Assembly: GCA_003550325.1 (NCBI GenBank)
Contig: QKWP01000634.1
Coordinates: 1-64,000, forward strand
DNA length: 64,000 nucleotides
Direction of reading: 5' to 3'
Origin: Gigaspora rosea
Taxonomy: Eukaryota > Glomeromycota > Glomeromycetes > Diversisporales > Gigasporaceae
Part shown: positions 1 through 10,943 of the stretch, piece by piece
How the letters are laid out: each line of letters opens with the position of its first letter
Numbering within the stretch: position 1 is the first letter of the stretch
Notes under the pieces: generated by a model
Databases searched by the model: none
The model's input: the letters and a program-made list of their open reading frames with translations, nothing else
Told to the model about the DNA's origin: nothing
Position numbers and translations under genes: made by a program

Positions 1-2
1 CT

Positions 3-170
3 GAAGGATGCCATGAACATTGGAAGGCTAGAAAGCGTTTTCCTTGCAAAGTTTGTAGTAAACCAACTAGCTCTAAACCTGGCCTTTGTAGAAAGCATGC
101 TAATGGATATTATGTAACTCAGTATATTAATAGACTTCAGGAAAAGGCTTACTCTAATACATATAAATGA
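3..170 (+). CDS. C-terminal fragment of a Cys/His-rich protein (partial)
   Basis: An open frame enters from the left edge and ends at TGA 168-170, giving the last 55 residues of a protein. It is rich in spaced cysteines and histidines (CHEHW, CKVCSKP, GLCRKHANGYY), which suggests a small zinc-binding fold, and ends in a helical-looking tail (INRLQEKAY). The start and upstream exons lie outside the window. It could be the end of a host zinc-finger gene or of a transposon protein. I do not recognise the family. The frame and Cys/His spacing are seen; zinc binding is inferred. Confidence 0.4.
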   Translation, partial: EGCHEHWKARKRFPCKVCSKPTSSKPGLCRKHANGYYVTQYINRLQEKAYSNTYK

Positions 171-1333
171 CGACGTGATCAAATATTTATCGTCTTCTAG
201 CTATAAAAAAATTTTCACCAAGCTAAATATATAAAAGTGCTATAAAATATAGCAGGATGACGATTAAAATGATTTTTAAACATCATTCATATAGAGGTGT
301 GAAAAAAGTGTCCCAGAACTCCCCTTTTCGCCCTACTTAGCATATTGATTTTTTACAGTAGATTAAAAAAAAATAAAATAAAAATCCAACCTGCCGACTA
401 AAATTTCGGAACACCATGTTATGCAAAACGAAAAATTAACTTTGCGTGGCATAATATATGTTTCTTGTTAAATTTTTATACTACGGTATGTTTTATTACT
501 TAATATTCGTACCGTAATTTGAAATTTCAAATGCAAACTCGTGGGGAAATTGACCCATACTCGATCTTTAATTCCGGCCATTTTATGCGCAAATTATGCT
601 TTCAATACGTAAGTATCGACGAACATGTGACTCGCTCTGTCACGATCACATGTTCGATCGTCTGATCGATCGTTAGGTCGATCATGGTTAAGTAAGTAGA
701 GGTAATTTTGTTCTCATGCATTTGAAAGTATGAGTGTATAGTAGGAATAAGGTAAGAATTGAATAATCAGTTAGTACATGTAAGTGGTAATGAAGTAATC
801 GATAGTGTTGTTCTGAGTATATACAGTACCGATGAGGTATGTTGGCAAATTAGCCTTGTTTCTTCTGCAAAACCCGACATTCGTCTGGTTACATCGTTCC
901 CTCCCCCCCCTTGCCCAGTCATATTTGTATGCAGTCTTTGTGACCTGACGGGACGGGACGTCAGTCATATATGCAGCTTTCTCGTGACCTGCCGGGACGG
1001 CAGTCAAGCACATCCGATTCTAAGAAAGCTGCGCAGGTTGCACGATAGGCCATCTGTGTCTACATAGTTAGAATCCCAAAATGAGAGACAAAACAAATTA
1101 ATTATGCGAAATTCATCCTGATATGCGAATATGCTGTCGCATATGCTTCTGCGGTAAAATCTGAATTATGCGCATATTATGCTATCGCAGATCCGCGGTA
1201 TCCCTAGTCTAGACTCCTGGCGTTGTGTAACAATGTTAGAAATTTTTTTATCGATCGATATCGAAATATATGTATAGTATAATATATATATAGACAATTC
1301 TACAATTTATTTTTTTTTTTGATAATAATAATA
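171..1333. other. Intergenic region without a recognisable gene
   Basis: AT-rich spacer upstream of the ZPR1 gene. It contains a perfect 11 bp hairpin (CGAACATGTGA at 620-630 paired with 646-656) followed by several GATCGATC/TCGATC motifs. A GC-richer patch at 890-1070 carries repeated GGGACG. The short frames in it have no family resemblance. The proximal promoter of ZPR1 is probably the last 100-200 bases, but no clear TATA box stands out from the TA-rich background. Confidence 0.5.
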
Positions 1334-3137
1334 ATGACCGAAAATAAAAGTAACCCAGAAAAACTTTTCCAAGATATTGGAGAAATTGTTCAAGAAGATA
1401 ATGAAGATACGAAACCTACAGAAATTGAAAGCTATTGCATGAGTTGTGGACAAAATGTATTAGACTTTATTAAGTTGAAAATTATAATATCAAAAGACCC
1501 ATTAACATTATGATTTTTTTTTTTTTCATTCAAAGGGAATTACAAAATTATTATTAACAAGAATTCCACATTGGAGGGATATCGTGCTCATGAGTTTCTA
1601 TTGTGAGGTATTATATTTATTTAAAATTTTGACTATGATGATCTATTAAACCAAAAATTCCAAGTACAGTAGTAAAGATTCTTGAATTTATTTAGCATTG
1701 TGGCTTCAATAATAATGAAGTTCAATTCGCTGGTGCAATTGCCGAGAAAGGTTGTGAGTATACATGTGAAATTCATGATAAAGATGATCTTAATCGTCAA
1801 CTGGTAAAATCAGAAACAGCATCTATCAAACTTCAAGAACTTGATCTAGAAATACCTGCAACCACAAAACGAGGTCGTTTATCCACCGTAGAAGGAGTTG
1901 TTTCTAGTATCGTTGAAGATCTATCGGCAGCGCAACCTGATAGGAAGCTTACTGATGAAGACACATATAACAAGATTGAGATTATAATAAATAAACTCAA
2001 TGGTTATTTGGAGAATAAGGAAAATTTTTCTATATCAGTTGATGATCCATGTGGAAACAGGTAAAGAGTTATAGAAATTGATTGATTTCACATATTGATA
2101 AAAATATTCATTGACTGACCTTTTTTTTATAAATTATAGTTATATCGAAAATTTACTTGCACCCAAACCAGATCCTAAACTTCATATTAGGCATTATAAC
2201 CGAACGCGTGAGATGGATATTTCATTGGGATTAATAATTCCTGATGAAGCTTACAATGAAGATTGTGATGAAACTCGTGAAGATGATAAGGATGAAATTT
2301 CAGAAGTTATGACATTCCCTGCTAATTGTTCACATTGTAACGCGCCGAGTGACACGAAAATGCATCTTGTGGATATTCCACATTTCAAGGAGGTAGTAAT
2401 AATGTCAACAGTGTGTGACGTAAGTAATCAATTAATTTTTTTGGAGAAAAAAAAAATGTAGGAATAAATTTATAATGATATTAATATATATATATAACTT
2501 ATATACACGTATATTTTTTTTAAAAACAAGTCATGTGGTTACAAATCCAACGAAGTCAAGGCTGGTGGTCCAATCGCGCCCAAGGGTAAAAAAATTACTC
2601 TTAAAATGGAGGAAATTGAAGACTTATCACGCGATATACTTAAGTCAGAAACATGTAGTTTATTAATTCCTGAAATAGAACTTGAACTTCGTTCAGGTAC
2701 ACTCGGAGGACGATTTACCACAGTTGAAGGTTTATTACGTCAAGTTTATGAAGAACTTCAAGAAAAAGTTCCATTTGTTAGCGGGGATGGTGCGCAGCAA
2801 GAACGTAAAGCATCATTTGAAAAATTTTTGACTAAATTAAATAAAGTAATTACTGGTGAAACTTTACCAATTCATTTGGTGCTTGATGATCCACTCTCTA
2901 ATTCATATTTACAAAATCTTAATGCACCAGGTAACGAAATATATATATATATATTTTTTAATATTAATTGATAAATAGATCAGAGAGTAATTGATGAAAA
3001 GATAATTGATGAAAGATTTGTTTTATTTTATAGATCCAGATCCAAACATGCAAATAGAAATTTATGAGAGAAGTTGGGATCAAAATGAATTTCTTGGTTT
3101 AAATGACGTGGTATTGGAAAACTATGAAATTAAATGA
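1334..3137 (+). CDS. ZPR1: ZPR1 zinc-finger protein
   Basis: Six exons: 1334-1456, 1536-1607, 1696-2060, 2140-2419, 2531-2930, 3034-3137. Every junction is GT..AG and keeps the frame, giving 447 residues (human ZPR1 is 459). The protein is the classic tandem repeat of two zinc-finger/ZPR1-domain units. The first finger is C35-x2-C38 with C64-x2-C67, followed by a domain with the family signatures RLSTVEG and DDPCGNSYIENL. The second finger is C250-x2-C253 with C279-x2-C282, followed by LLKSETCSLLIPEIE, GGRFTTVEGLL and DDPLSNSYLQNL. The ending YERSWDQNEFLGLND is also typical. ZPR1 is known to bind eEF1A, to act as its folding chaperone, and to shuttle to the nucleus on growth signals. The ATG at 1334 follows a T-run; another in-frame TTG at 1319 would only add isoleucines. 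No broken exon was seen, so it is very likely functional. It is convergent with the gene at 3324-3815. Confidence 0.93.
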
Positions 3138-3323
3138 AAAAAATTTTATTTATTTATTTTTGTACATTATTACATTTTCAATTTTTGTATAGCAGAAAAT
3201 AATCTAATGATAAATGTCATTTGTGATATATGTACAATTGATATGGACTAAGTGAATTATTAATGTGCTAAAAAAAAAAAAAAAACAAAATTAATAAATT
3301 TAATGAATTTTAGAGATTGAATG

Positions 3324-3815
3324 TCATGAATTTTTATATATATCACTTTTAAATTTTGTCTCGCTATCAGGTTTACTATCTAAAGCTCTACCTGTGCGAT
3401 AGAAATATCGTATGACACCGAACAAAACAAAGCAAATTGTTGATACTCTAAATATAATTGGGATATGTTCATTTGGAGTATTAATATTAAAGGATCTTGA
3501 TAAATTTTCGTCAGTTTGTAATTTATTGACCGTTGGAACGACACCTATATAGATCGTGTTGGTAGGTTTCAACCTTTCAGAAAGATTTGGGGTTTGAAGT
3601 TGATTTTGAGAACTGTTTAGATTTAAGGTTGGAATAATATAAGAAGTTTTCAAGAATTTTTTTCTTCCGGTGGTAGGATATCTTCGACTAAATGGTTGAC
3701 CTGGTGGAACATAATGTGGGTGGAAAGGAATTTGAATCGCTGAAGCATAACACCGATTACTTAAACTTTTATTAATTAAGTGGTTTGTTAATTTTTGTTT
3801 TTGAGAGTAAAACAT
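3324..3815 (-). CDS. Hypothetical single-pass membrane protein, possibly mitochondrial
   Basis: Uninterrupted 163-residue frame from ATG at 3815 to TGA at 3324-3326. It is 187 bp from the 3' end of ZPR1 and transcribed towards it. The N-terminus (about residues 1-55) is basic, lacks acidic residues and is rich in Ser, Thr, Arg and Pro, as in a mitochondrial presequence. The middle is low in charge and Asn/Thr-rich. One hydrophobic helix sits at about residues 119-138 (PIIFRVSTICFVLFGVIRYF) and is followed by a charged tail with Asp, Lys and Glu. I do not recognise a family. The length of the frame in such AT-rich DNA supports a real gene. Mitochondrial location is an inference from composition only. 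Confidence 0.6.
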   Translation of the reverse strand: MFYSQKQKLTNHLINKSLSNRCYASAIQIPFHPHYVPPGQPFSRRYPTTGRKKFLKTSYIIPTLNLNSSQNQLQTPNLSERLKPTNTIYIGVVPTVNKLQTDENLSRSFNINTPNEHIPIIFRVSTICFVLFGVIRYFYRTGRALDSKPDSETKFKSDIYKNS

Positions 3816-5562
3816 TTTTAAAAAATTTATTCATTTTTGAGTGCGGTCGTTCAATACTGCAATATCCGGTAGTTGATTATAGTTGATTATAGTAATTTTT
3901 TAATTTTCATTTCCGTTACAGGATCTTCATTTTTATCGATATAAATAGCGATAACAATGAAGTCTGACTGATAGAATTGAATGGACGAGAAATTACGTAA
4001 AGTTCTTAAAATATTTTACGTATGTACTGTATATCAATATATATTTTCGGTTAAGATGCGAAATTCAACTTCGAGAACACTAATCAAATTTTAAGAACTT
4101 AATTAGTTAAAATATGTTCTTATTTTGATTTCTATATTAATAACATTCAATGAATTTTTAAATTTTAATTACTCTATATTGAGAATATTAAGATCATTAA
4201 AAAGACTTTGAAAAACGTTCTTATTGGGAACATAAAATTTAAATTTGAATTTCAGGCATTTAAAGTTTGAGACACAAGTAAAAAATTAGGCATGCTTTTA
4301 TAGGCAGGCATGCTTTGAGTTAAAATATGATATTACAAATGTGCTCTGAGTTAAAATATGCACTAAGGCATGTCCATGTCCGAGCTCTACAGGTATTACA
4401 AAAAAAACATCTTATTCTATAACTGATAGATATTTTCAAAATGATAATGAACCAGAATTAAGATTATTTCATGCTGTAATTCAGTAATTCAACAATTACA
4501 TTCGATAATTTTACCAAATTACAGTATGATGATAAGCTTCGTTTTGCGCTTGACCTTCTATGAGTATTATGATTATTCTGATACAGTATAACTATTATTT
4601 TTTCCAGTTCAGTCCGATCCTAGGATCTAAAAAGACAGTCCTGGACTCGGTCCTTAAAATTATGTTGTGCATTTTACGCCTAAAAATAATTAAAAAAAAA
4701 ACTTTAAAAAAAAAAAGACTGCAAATTTTACTATTATACTCACTTTTTCTTGCCTTGGTCTATGAAGTTAATTTTATTTCGCAATGATTTTGATTAAAAA
4801 TTTTTGATTAATAAATTACAATATTATCATTTACCCTTTTTTTTTTTTTTTGTTATTGCCAAATCTTTTTCATTAAAAAAATCTATATTTATAATTTGCT
4901 TTTTTAATACTAATTAGGAAACAAAGTTATCCATACAGTATATCTTTGATGTTGTAAAGTTCTGGTTTCTAATTATAAAATTTTTTAAATCATTGTTAAG
5001 TGGTGAAGTTACTTTTTGTAATCAAACTTTCGTAAATTCGTAAATCTAATTATATCTTTCAGAAAAGTAACAAAGTTTTTCATATTCTCTTATTTAACTA
5101 AGAGTGCTCTCTCTCAATGTAATTGGCTAACTATAGAGATCGTGCATAAGTACTACGATTTTAATTGAGGTGATCCTTACGATAATTTTGTCGAAGACTC
5201 ATGTTGCGAAATGCGTATATTCAATCAACACAGCTCTATGATAAAAAAAGATAGTTTCCTGCGATAATGAACTCGCTTGACCGAATAAATTATTTTTCAC
5301 CAATTATGAATTGAGTTCCAATCTCTTAATTTAGATGTTTGAGAACAAACTAAATCTTTCAATACATACACTTAAAAAAATTAATATGCGATATTTCATA
5401 GTCGCTTTTTTTATCATTTAACACTAATGCTAACGCCAATTGTGTAAAAAAATTATTAATAAAATGACATCGCAATCAACTTTAAATCTAATTATAGTTT
5501 GAAACCGAGCGAAGAAGTCGCACGCATGTTCAATCATCTCTAATCACGGTTACTCTCACTCT
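3816..5562. other. Intergenic region with a diverged dispersed repeat
   Basis: No gene recognised. Positions about 5170-5300 are a diverged copy of the repeat that forms the inverted arm at 22.0-22.15 kb (shared words include the stretch around GAAGACTCAT/GAAGATTCAT and AATGAACTCGCTTGACCGA). Around 4390-4470 a short frame reading SITDRYFQNDNEPELRL resembles the disordered N-terminus of a transposase, but stops follow at once. The rest is AT-rich spacer. Confidence 0.45.
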
Positions 5563-5573
5563 TATATATAAAG
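5563..5573 (+). promoter_or_regulatory. Candidate TATA box of the Kre9/KNH-type gene
   Basis: TATATATAAAG lies 125 bp upstream of the ATG at 5698, in a pyrimidine-flanked and relatively GC-richer patch, with an ATG-free leader in between. The spacing would put a transcription start near 5595-5605. Inferred from motif and position only. Confidence 0.4.
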
Positions 5574-5697
5574 ATCGCGTCTTTACCCACTTCTTAGAAT
5601 AAGAAAAAACAAAAAAAATCTTATTTGATTTATTACAATAACGAATAATTAATAATATTTAAAAAAAAAAATTTAACCTAATCATAAATAATCAATC

Positions 5698-6293
5698 ATG
5701 TCACGATTTATTTTTCTTACTCTACTCTTGGCTTTTATTGGGTTTACTTCAGCCCGTAAGTTATTTTAAAAAGTGAAATTAATTAAATCAATTGAATTAA
5801 AAAAATGTTTATGCGATTTTTTAATATTGTATGTACCTATATTTTCAGAGGTTGGACAAGTCGATACACCTAGTAGTAAGGTTGCAAATGGTGCCAATGT
5901 TGTAATCACTTGGACATATACTGCAGTCGCAAATCAGATGCCAGGCATTTTAAGTTGTATCGATAACACAACTAAAAATACAACTGTAATTAACAGTTCA
6001 GTAGACCTAGCTTCTAAATCTTATAGATGGACGGTCAATATTCCCGCGGGTACTTATTACCTTGCTCTTAACGATGGTGGCGGTGATAAGTACTCTGGAA
6101 CTTTCAGTGTCTTTGATGCCGGACAGCCTATTCAAGCTCAAGCGTCTTCTCCAACTTCTACTTCAGCTTCTACTCCAACTGGTTCTTCAACTGCCCTAAC
6201 TGGTGGTGATCGAGCTCAAATTGGTACTTCAACTGAAACTCAAACAACTCAAACTCAATCACCAACCGTTGCTGAGTAAGTGTTTCATGTTTC

Positions 6294-6325
<32 letters not shown>

Positions 6326-6488
6326 TACGTATAAATAACCTATTTTTACATATTCAATATTTTTTAGGGTTAGCTCTAGCCATAGTGCATCAACCTCCCA
6401 GCGCAGTTCTGCTACAAGCTTCACTAAATCATACGAAATTTTGCTTGGTCTTATTATGATGGCAACATTAATGGCGCATTTTTTCTAA
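5698..6488 (+). CDS. Secreted Kre9/KNH-domain, Ser/Thr-rich GPI-type cell-surface protein
   Basis: Three exons: 5698-5755, 5849-6275, 6368-6488 (201 residues). Exon 1 encodes a complete signal peptide (MSRFIFLTLLLAFIGFTSA, likely cut before Q20). Residues about 22-108 form a beta-sandwich of the yeast Kre9/Knh1 N-terminal type (TPSSKVANGANVVITW..., PAGTYYLALNDG). It carries three N-glycosylation sequons at N59, N63 and N68. A Ser/Thr/Gln-rich stalk follows (about 110-175), suited to O-mannosylation. The protein ends in a hydrophobic tail (EILLGLIMMATLMAHFF), as expected for a GPI-anchor signal. The family is linked to beta-glucan and cell-wall assembly; a wall or surface role here is inference. 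The paralogue at 30581 has the same intron phases (phase 1 then phase 2), so the two arose by duplication. Confidence 0.85.
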
Positions 6489-8231
6489 ACTAGAAATATT
6501 GAGAGTATTGATCGATACAATAATATACGTTTGTACTATACAATAGTATACAATTTACGTACTGTACGTTTGTACAATATATATATATATATAATTTCGC
6601 GATAGGCACATAAAATAGCTGATTTTAGCATGTAACTATTGCAGGAGTTAATGTAATTAGGAATAAAAAAATAAAACAGTTTTTTCAATTATGAAATTAG
6701 AAATTGTGATCTTTTCATTTTTCGTTACCTAACATCGATTACGCCAGACCAATTTAATTAATACAGTAATTAATAACTATAACTCTCGATTTTTAAAACT
6801 TTATGAGCCAGTACATATTCTAACCAACCAAAATTGCAGCATTAGTTATCACATGTTATTATTTAATTCAGGGATAGTAAATGACTCAAATAACTCAAAT
6901 GATTCAAATGATTCAAATAACAACCTAAAATGACTTAAGAAAGGCCATTTTAACTTTAGTTAATTTAATCTTATATCCTTCAGTCCATGGTTGGTACATT
7001 TATCCATTGGGGTAAATGGAAAACAGCTCTAATGACATTACTCCATTGTGAATAATTTTCTGAATGGTGCCAATGGAAGCCAACAACTTCATTGATATTA
7101 TCAGTATTGAGTTAAAGATTAGAACTTTATTCTCTATTGGCTTTTTTCTATTTGTTCTATTAGGTTCTTCATCGGCTTCATTGGGTTCTTCATTAGCCCA
7201 TTTGGTTCCATTGCTTCATCGGATGGCATTCGAATTGTGCCATTCAATTTTTTAATCGAATTATTGTTATTACTGCGCTTTTCAAATTGCTATGATCGCA
7301 TTACATACACATTACTATGGAATTGTGAATAATCAACTTTTCTAATAATTTTTTCGAATTTTGAACAAAGATATCCCAATAGCGACTTGGTTAATTTAAA
7401 TATTTTACCAAAGGATTTTTAATTTGCATAAAATTTTTATTCTAATGTTTTTTCAAACTTTGAACAAAGATATCTCAATAACGACTTGGTTAAAAATTTT
7501 TATTCACATAAAGATAAAGGGTTTAGAGTTTCGAATCAGTTTCATTTTTCATATGTTCAAATCAGTTTTAATTGATTTTAACATATGAAAAATAAAACCA
7601 GTTCCAAACGTTAATTATGCTCTGTATACTTATAACTTTTGAAGGAATATTATCCAATTCGGAAAATTATTAAGGCCCTAAAAGAATTTCAACTGTGACA
7701 GATATATTTAAAATCATAATCCATTATTAAAAAAAAAAAAATTAAATCAACTTGAATTCTGATTAAAAAATTTATTAACAACGGATTTGTTTTACCACAA
7801 AGAATTGGAAAAACTTTGTGTTCCAATTTTTCACGAATTTTTTAATGAATGATTGTAAACAAAGTATTTCTCAGAAACCTACAAATAAATTAAGAAATAT
7901 ACCGCATCCCATGGTTTGAAGAACCACATGTTTTAAAACATCTTGATGTAAACTACAAAGTATGTCATATATTCTGTCGATGGGACATACAGTACCGGCA
8001 AATTTGACTTGACTTTAATAAGTTACAATACAGAATATTCCAAGATTCTGGTTCCGTTATTTGTATTTAATGGATCATGAAGAACTTTAACAGAAATAAT
8101 AGTCTAGTGTAATAAAAATTTTACAATGTCGATTAACAGACTTGCCATCGAGAAATTTACAAATACGAGATAAAAATGGATATTCTTGCAACTCGGTCAT
8201 TTTTAAAACATTTACAGTATAGAACGATTTG

Positions 8232-8265
<34 letters not shown>

Positions 8266-8404
8266 CTGTATAAAATATTTTTGTTGATTGATAATGATTA
8301 ATTTAAATCCACTTAATAATATTAGAATTCCGTTGCAGCATAAGTTGATTCGGGAATCCACAAAAATTCAATCTCGACATATATATATATAATACGGGTT
8401 TACT
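6489..8404. other. Intergenic repeats, no gene
   Basis: A decayed MITE end related to the element at 20351-20524 lies near 6595-6655 (GCGATAGGCACATA, AACTATTGCAGG). Two imperfect direct copies of a ~100 bp unit lie at about 7350-7500 (motif GAACAAAGATATCYCAATA), the same motif class as the array at 18.3-19.4 kb. A hairpin at about 7540-7600 pairs CATATGTTAAAATC-like arms. Positions about 8100-8220 share a stretch with 28210-28345 that reads MTELQ-like on the minus strand in one copy, but both are interrupted by stops. A TA microsatellite lies at 8238-8270. Confidence 0.45.
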
Positions 8405-8750
8405 AAATCACACCACTGGTGCTCAACACCACAATGATTTTCACCAATCAAATTTTTTAAATGCAGTGTAACGTAAAGATCAGGTGTAACATAAAATTTT
8501 GTTGTTTTGCTTTTTTTTTAAAAAAATACCTTCTAACTCAAAATTTTATCTATGCAACCACCTTTTTTTTTTAAAAAAAAAAACCCCTTGCGAAATTTTA
8601 CTATATACTATGCCTTACCCTAACCCTAACTATTGCTCTACTTAACATATATCAACCTTAGCTTTTGTTTATCTTTTTTTTGTTTATTTTTTTTTAATAT
8701 TGATCTTCATGTTACACTGCATACTGGTGTTTAACACCACTGGTTTGATT
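8405..8750. mobile_element. Small fold-back element (MITE-like)
   Basis: The two ends are inverted copies. The left reads AAATCACACCACTGGTGCTC, then a GCAGTGTAACGTAAAGATCA-like block. The right, read backwards, gives AAATCAAACCAGTGGTGTTA then GCAGTGTAACATGAAGATCA. Each arm also holds its own small palindrome (CCACTGGTG...CAACACCA). The interior is poly-T and AT-rich and includes TTAGGG-type repeats (8617-8630, read as CCCTAA). No coding capacity. The class is uncertain because no TSD could be assigned. Confidence 0.55.
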
Positions 8751-9181
8751 TATAATTACTGTATATAATATATAACAAATTATACATTATGGCTATAAAA
8801 ATACAGTACTAGTATATAATCTATTTGATATATATTATGTGTTAAAAAACAAACGTGTTAAATTAATGCAATTATTTTCGACAGAGACTTGGAAATTTTT
8901 CAAAAATTTTTCGAACCTTTTTTTTTTTTTTGTTGTTGTTGTTATTGTATCGAAATTTTTTAAATTTTCTTTAACTATTACTTGATCTTTATAATATGAT
9001 TTAAAATTATGTTACAAAATTGTGAAATCACATCACGATATTATTAGTGACTATATATATTTTTAACATCGCAATTTCATAAGAGTATAAAGATAATACA
9101 GTCGCATCTCGATATAGTCACACTCGATATAGTCACAAACTCGATATAGTCACGAGTTTATTTTTACCGATTCATATAGTC

Positions 9182-9856
9182 TAGAGGTCCGAACCGGATG
9201 CAATTTCTTCACCCGGGTCACCCGTGTGAATTGAAATCGGGTGACCCGGATGATAACGGGTTTTATGTGTCATTTATTGATTCCTGTCAGTTCGGGAATC
9301 ATTTTTGAATCAACGAATGATTGTCACTTATTGTTAAAGCGAAACTAAAAATAAAAAACAAACATCTACTATTTACAGTTTATTCTTTCGTTTAGAATAA
9401 TAATCACGATAATATAAATTCGTGAATCTTTTAAACAATACTAGAAATTTGACAAGTCACTGGTTTAAAAGTTAAAAATCAGTAATTTTTTGTAAGATTG
9501 TAGGTATAAAGCAAAACTAAATGAAATCATGTATTTAAACTTTGTGAATTTGCAAAATATCCGTATCTAATATTAATTAGGTGAAACAACAAAATAATTG
9601 CCCTGTGAAGGTATTCGTTTTTGTTAAAGCAAATGTTAATAAGTCATATACTCTCAAAGTAAAGTTTCGAGTCAAATAGAATAAAGTAGGCTTTGCTATT
9701 AAATGAAACGACATGATTTATTATACAGAACAAATTACTGAATTATTCAACAGAATTAACATACCAACCGATTTGACCCGGGTTTCAAATCAGTGATCCA
9801 GGTCACCCGTTTTGACACGGGTGACCCAGTTTACTATAACCCGGTTCGGAACTCTA
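9182..9856. mobile_element. Non-autonomous hAT-type element nested in the Tigger left end
   Basis: 675 bp with inverted ends TAGAGGTCCGAACCGG and (reverse complement of right end) TAGAGTTCCGAACCGG, 15 of 16 matching. A perfect 8 bp duplication, ATATAGTC, lies at 9174-9181 and 9857-9864, the duplication length of hAT transposases. GC-rich subterminal words (CACCCGGGTCACCCG and its inverse) lie inside both ends; the core is AT-rich with no open frame. The insertion split one of the iterated GATATAGTCAC units of the host transposon, so it is younger than that transposon. Confidence 0.85.
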
Positions 9857-10409
9857 ATATAGTCACAAACACGATATAATCACATCACTGGATTTTGTAT
9901 TACGATAGTTATTAAGTATATAATAAATTACTTCGATATAATCACAAATTATATAAGCATTTTCTGCTTTTAACCAAGTGTACGAAATTGTTCAGGACCC
10001 TTTTTTTTTTTGGAAAAAACATTCATGCTTTAATTTTCGCGTAGGGCATTTAATGTTTCAAAAATTAGAATACACTGTATAAATTCTTTATTAAATAAAA
10101 GATGTACAGTATATACGTACATACATACCTGTGCACACTTTGCCTTTCTTGTAACTCGGGTTACATAAGGAGAGGTTTAACTATAATCTATATATGCATT
10201 TACCGTTACAAAGAACTTACCATATCAATACTGATTATGCAATGCACATGTTTCATACTTCTGTTTGTAGCTACATTTTTACAAAGAGCTTTGGATAATG
10301 ATACATATAAAAGCGTGGTCCCGACGAACATTAATTAAAAAAAGAATATCTCACCAAACTTAACTTCTCGATCGAAAGTCTTAGTTTTGATCAATTTTTT
10401 TTTCTTGCA

Positions 10410-10943
10410 CATCTAATATCTTGTGCACACTTTTTCTTTCAGATTATGACCTCGTGAATTATAAGTTAATTTTTTATAAAATTTTTTTTCTTCCCTAAAA
10501 CCTCCTTGTATACACATGCACCTTTTCTTCCGAATTATGTTACCTCGTGAGCCATAAGTTAAAATTTTTTTCTTGAAGACCTCCTTGTACACACACGCAC
10601 CTCGTGAACTATAAGTTAATTTTTTCTTCTCTAATACCTCCTTGTACATACATATGACACACGCACCTTTTCTTCTAATTATGTCTTGCCTCGTGAACTC
10701 AGGTACTAAAAGTTTATACAGTATCATGTGCATGCACCTTCCCTTTCGAATTATGCTTTTTTTTTCATGACACACGTACTTTTACTTCCAATTATGCTTT
10801 TTTTGCCTCGTGAGTTTTTTTTATAAGAATTTTTTTTTAATATTGTATCGTACCAATTTATGCTTTGCCTGCTGTACTACCTTTTTTTCTTTTAAAAACC
10901 TTCATATAGAATCTTACACATATGTACCTTTCTTTCCAAAATT
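10410..10943 (+). repeat. Degenerate tandem repeats in the transposase leader
   Basis: Four to five imperfect units of about 90-110 bp, each with the elements CTCGTGAACTATAAGTTAAT, CCTCCTTGTAcACAC and ACCTTTTCTTCYRAATTATG. The last unit (ACCTTTCTTTCCAAAATTATG-like) supplies the ATG of the transposase at 10944. On the minus strand the array gives a repetitive open frame that is a by-product of the repeat. Confidence 0.7.

Noticed and set aside
759-1067. 102-residue open frame with an overlapping 80-residue frame on the other strand
   Set aside because: Both strands are open, there is no family signature, and composition follows the local GGGACG-rich DNA. It is treated as chance.
4390-4560. 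A hAT transposase fragment
   Set aside because: Only about 17 residues look transposase-like before several stops; too little to support a call.
6170-6424. 84-residue minus-strand frame over the Kre9/KNH gene
   Set aside because: Shadow of the real exon and its flanking intron; the spliced plus-strand model explains the locus. The minus frame over 31059-31376 is rejected for the same reason.
10413-10775. 120-residue minus-strand frame
   Set aside because: It is produced by the degenerate tandem array; the peptide is the same repeat read several times and has no start context or partner exon.
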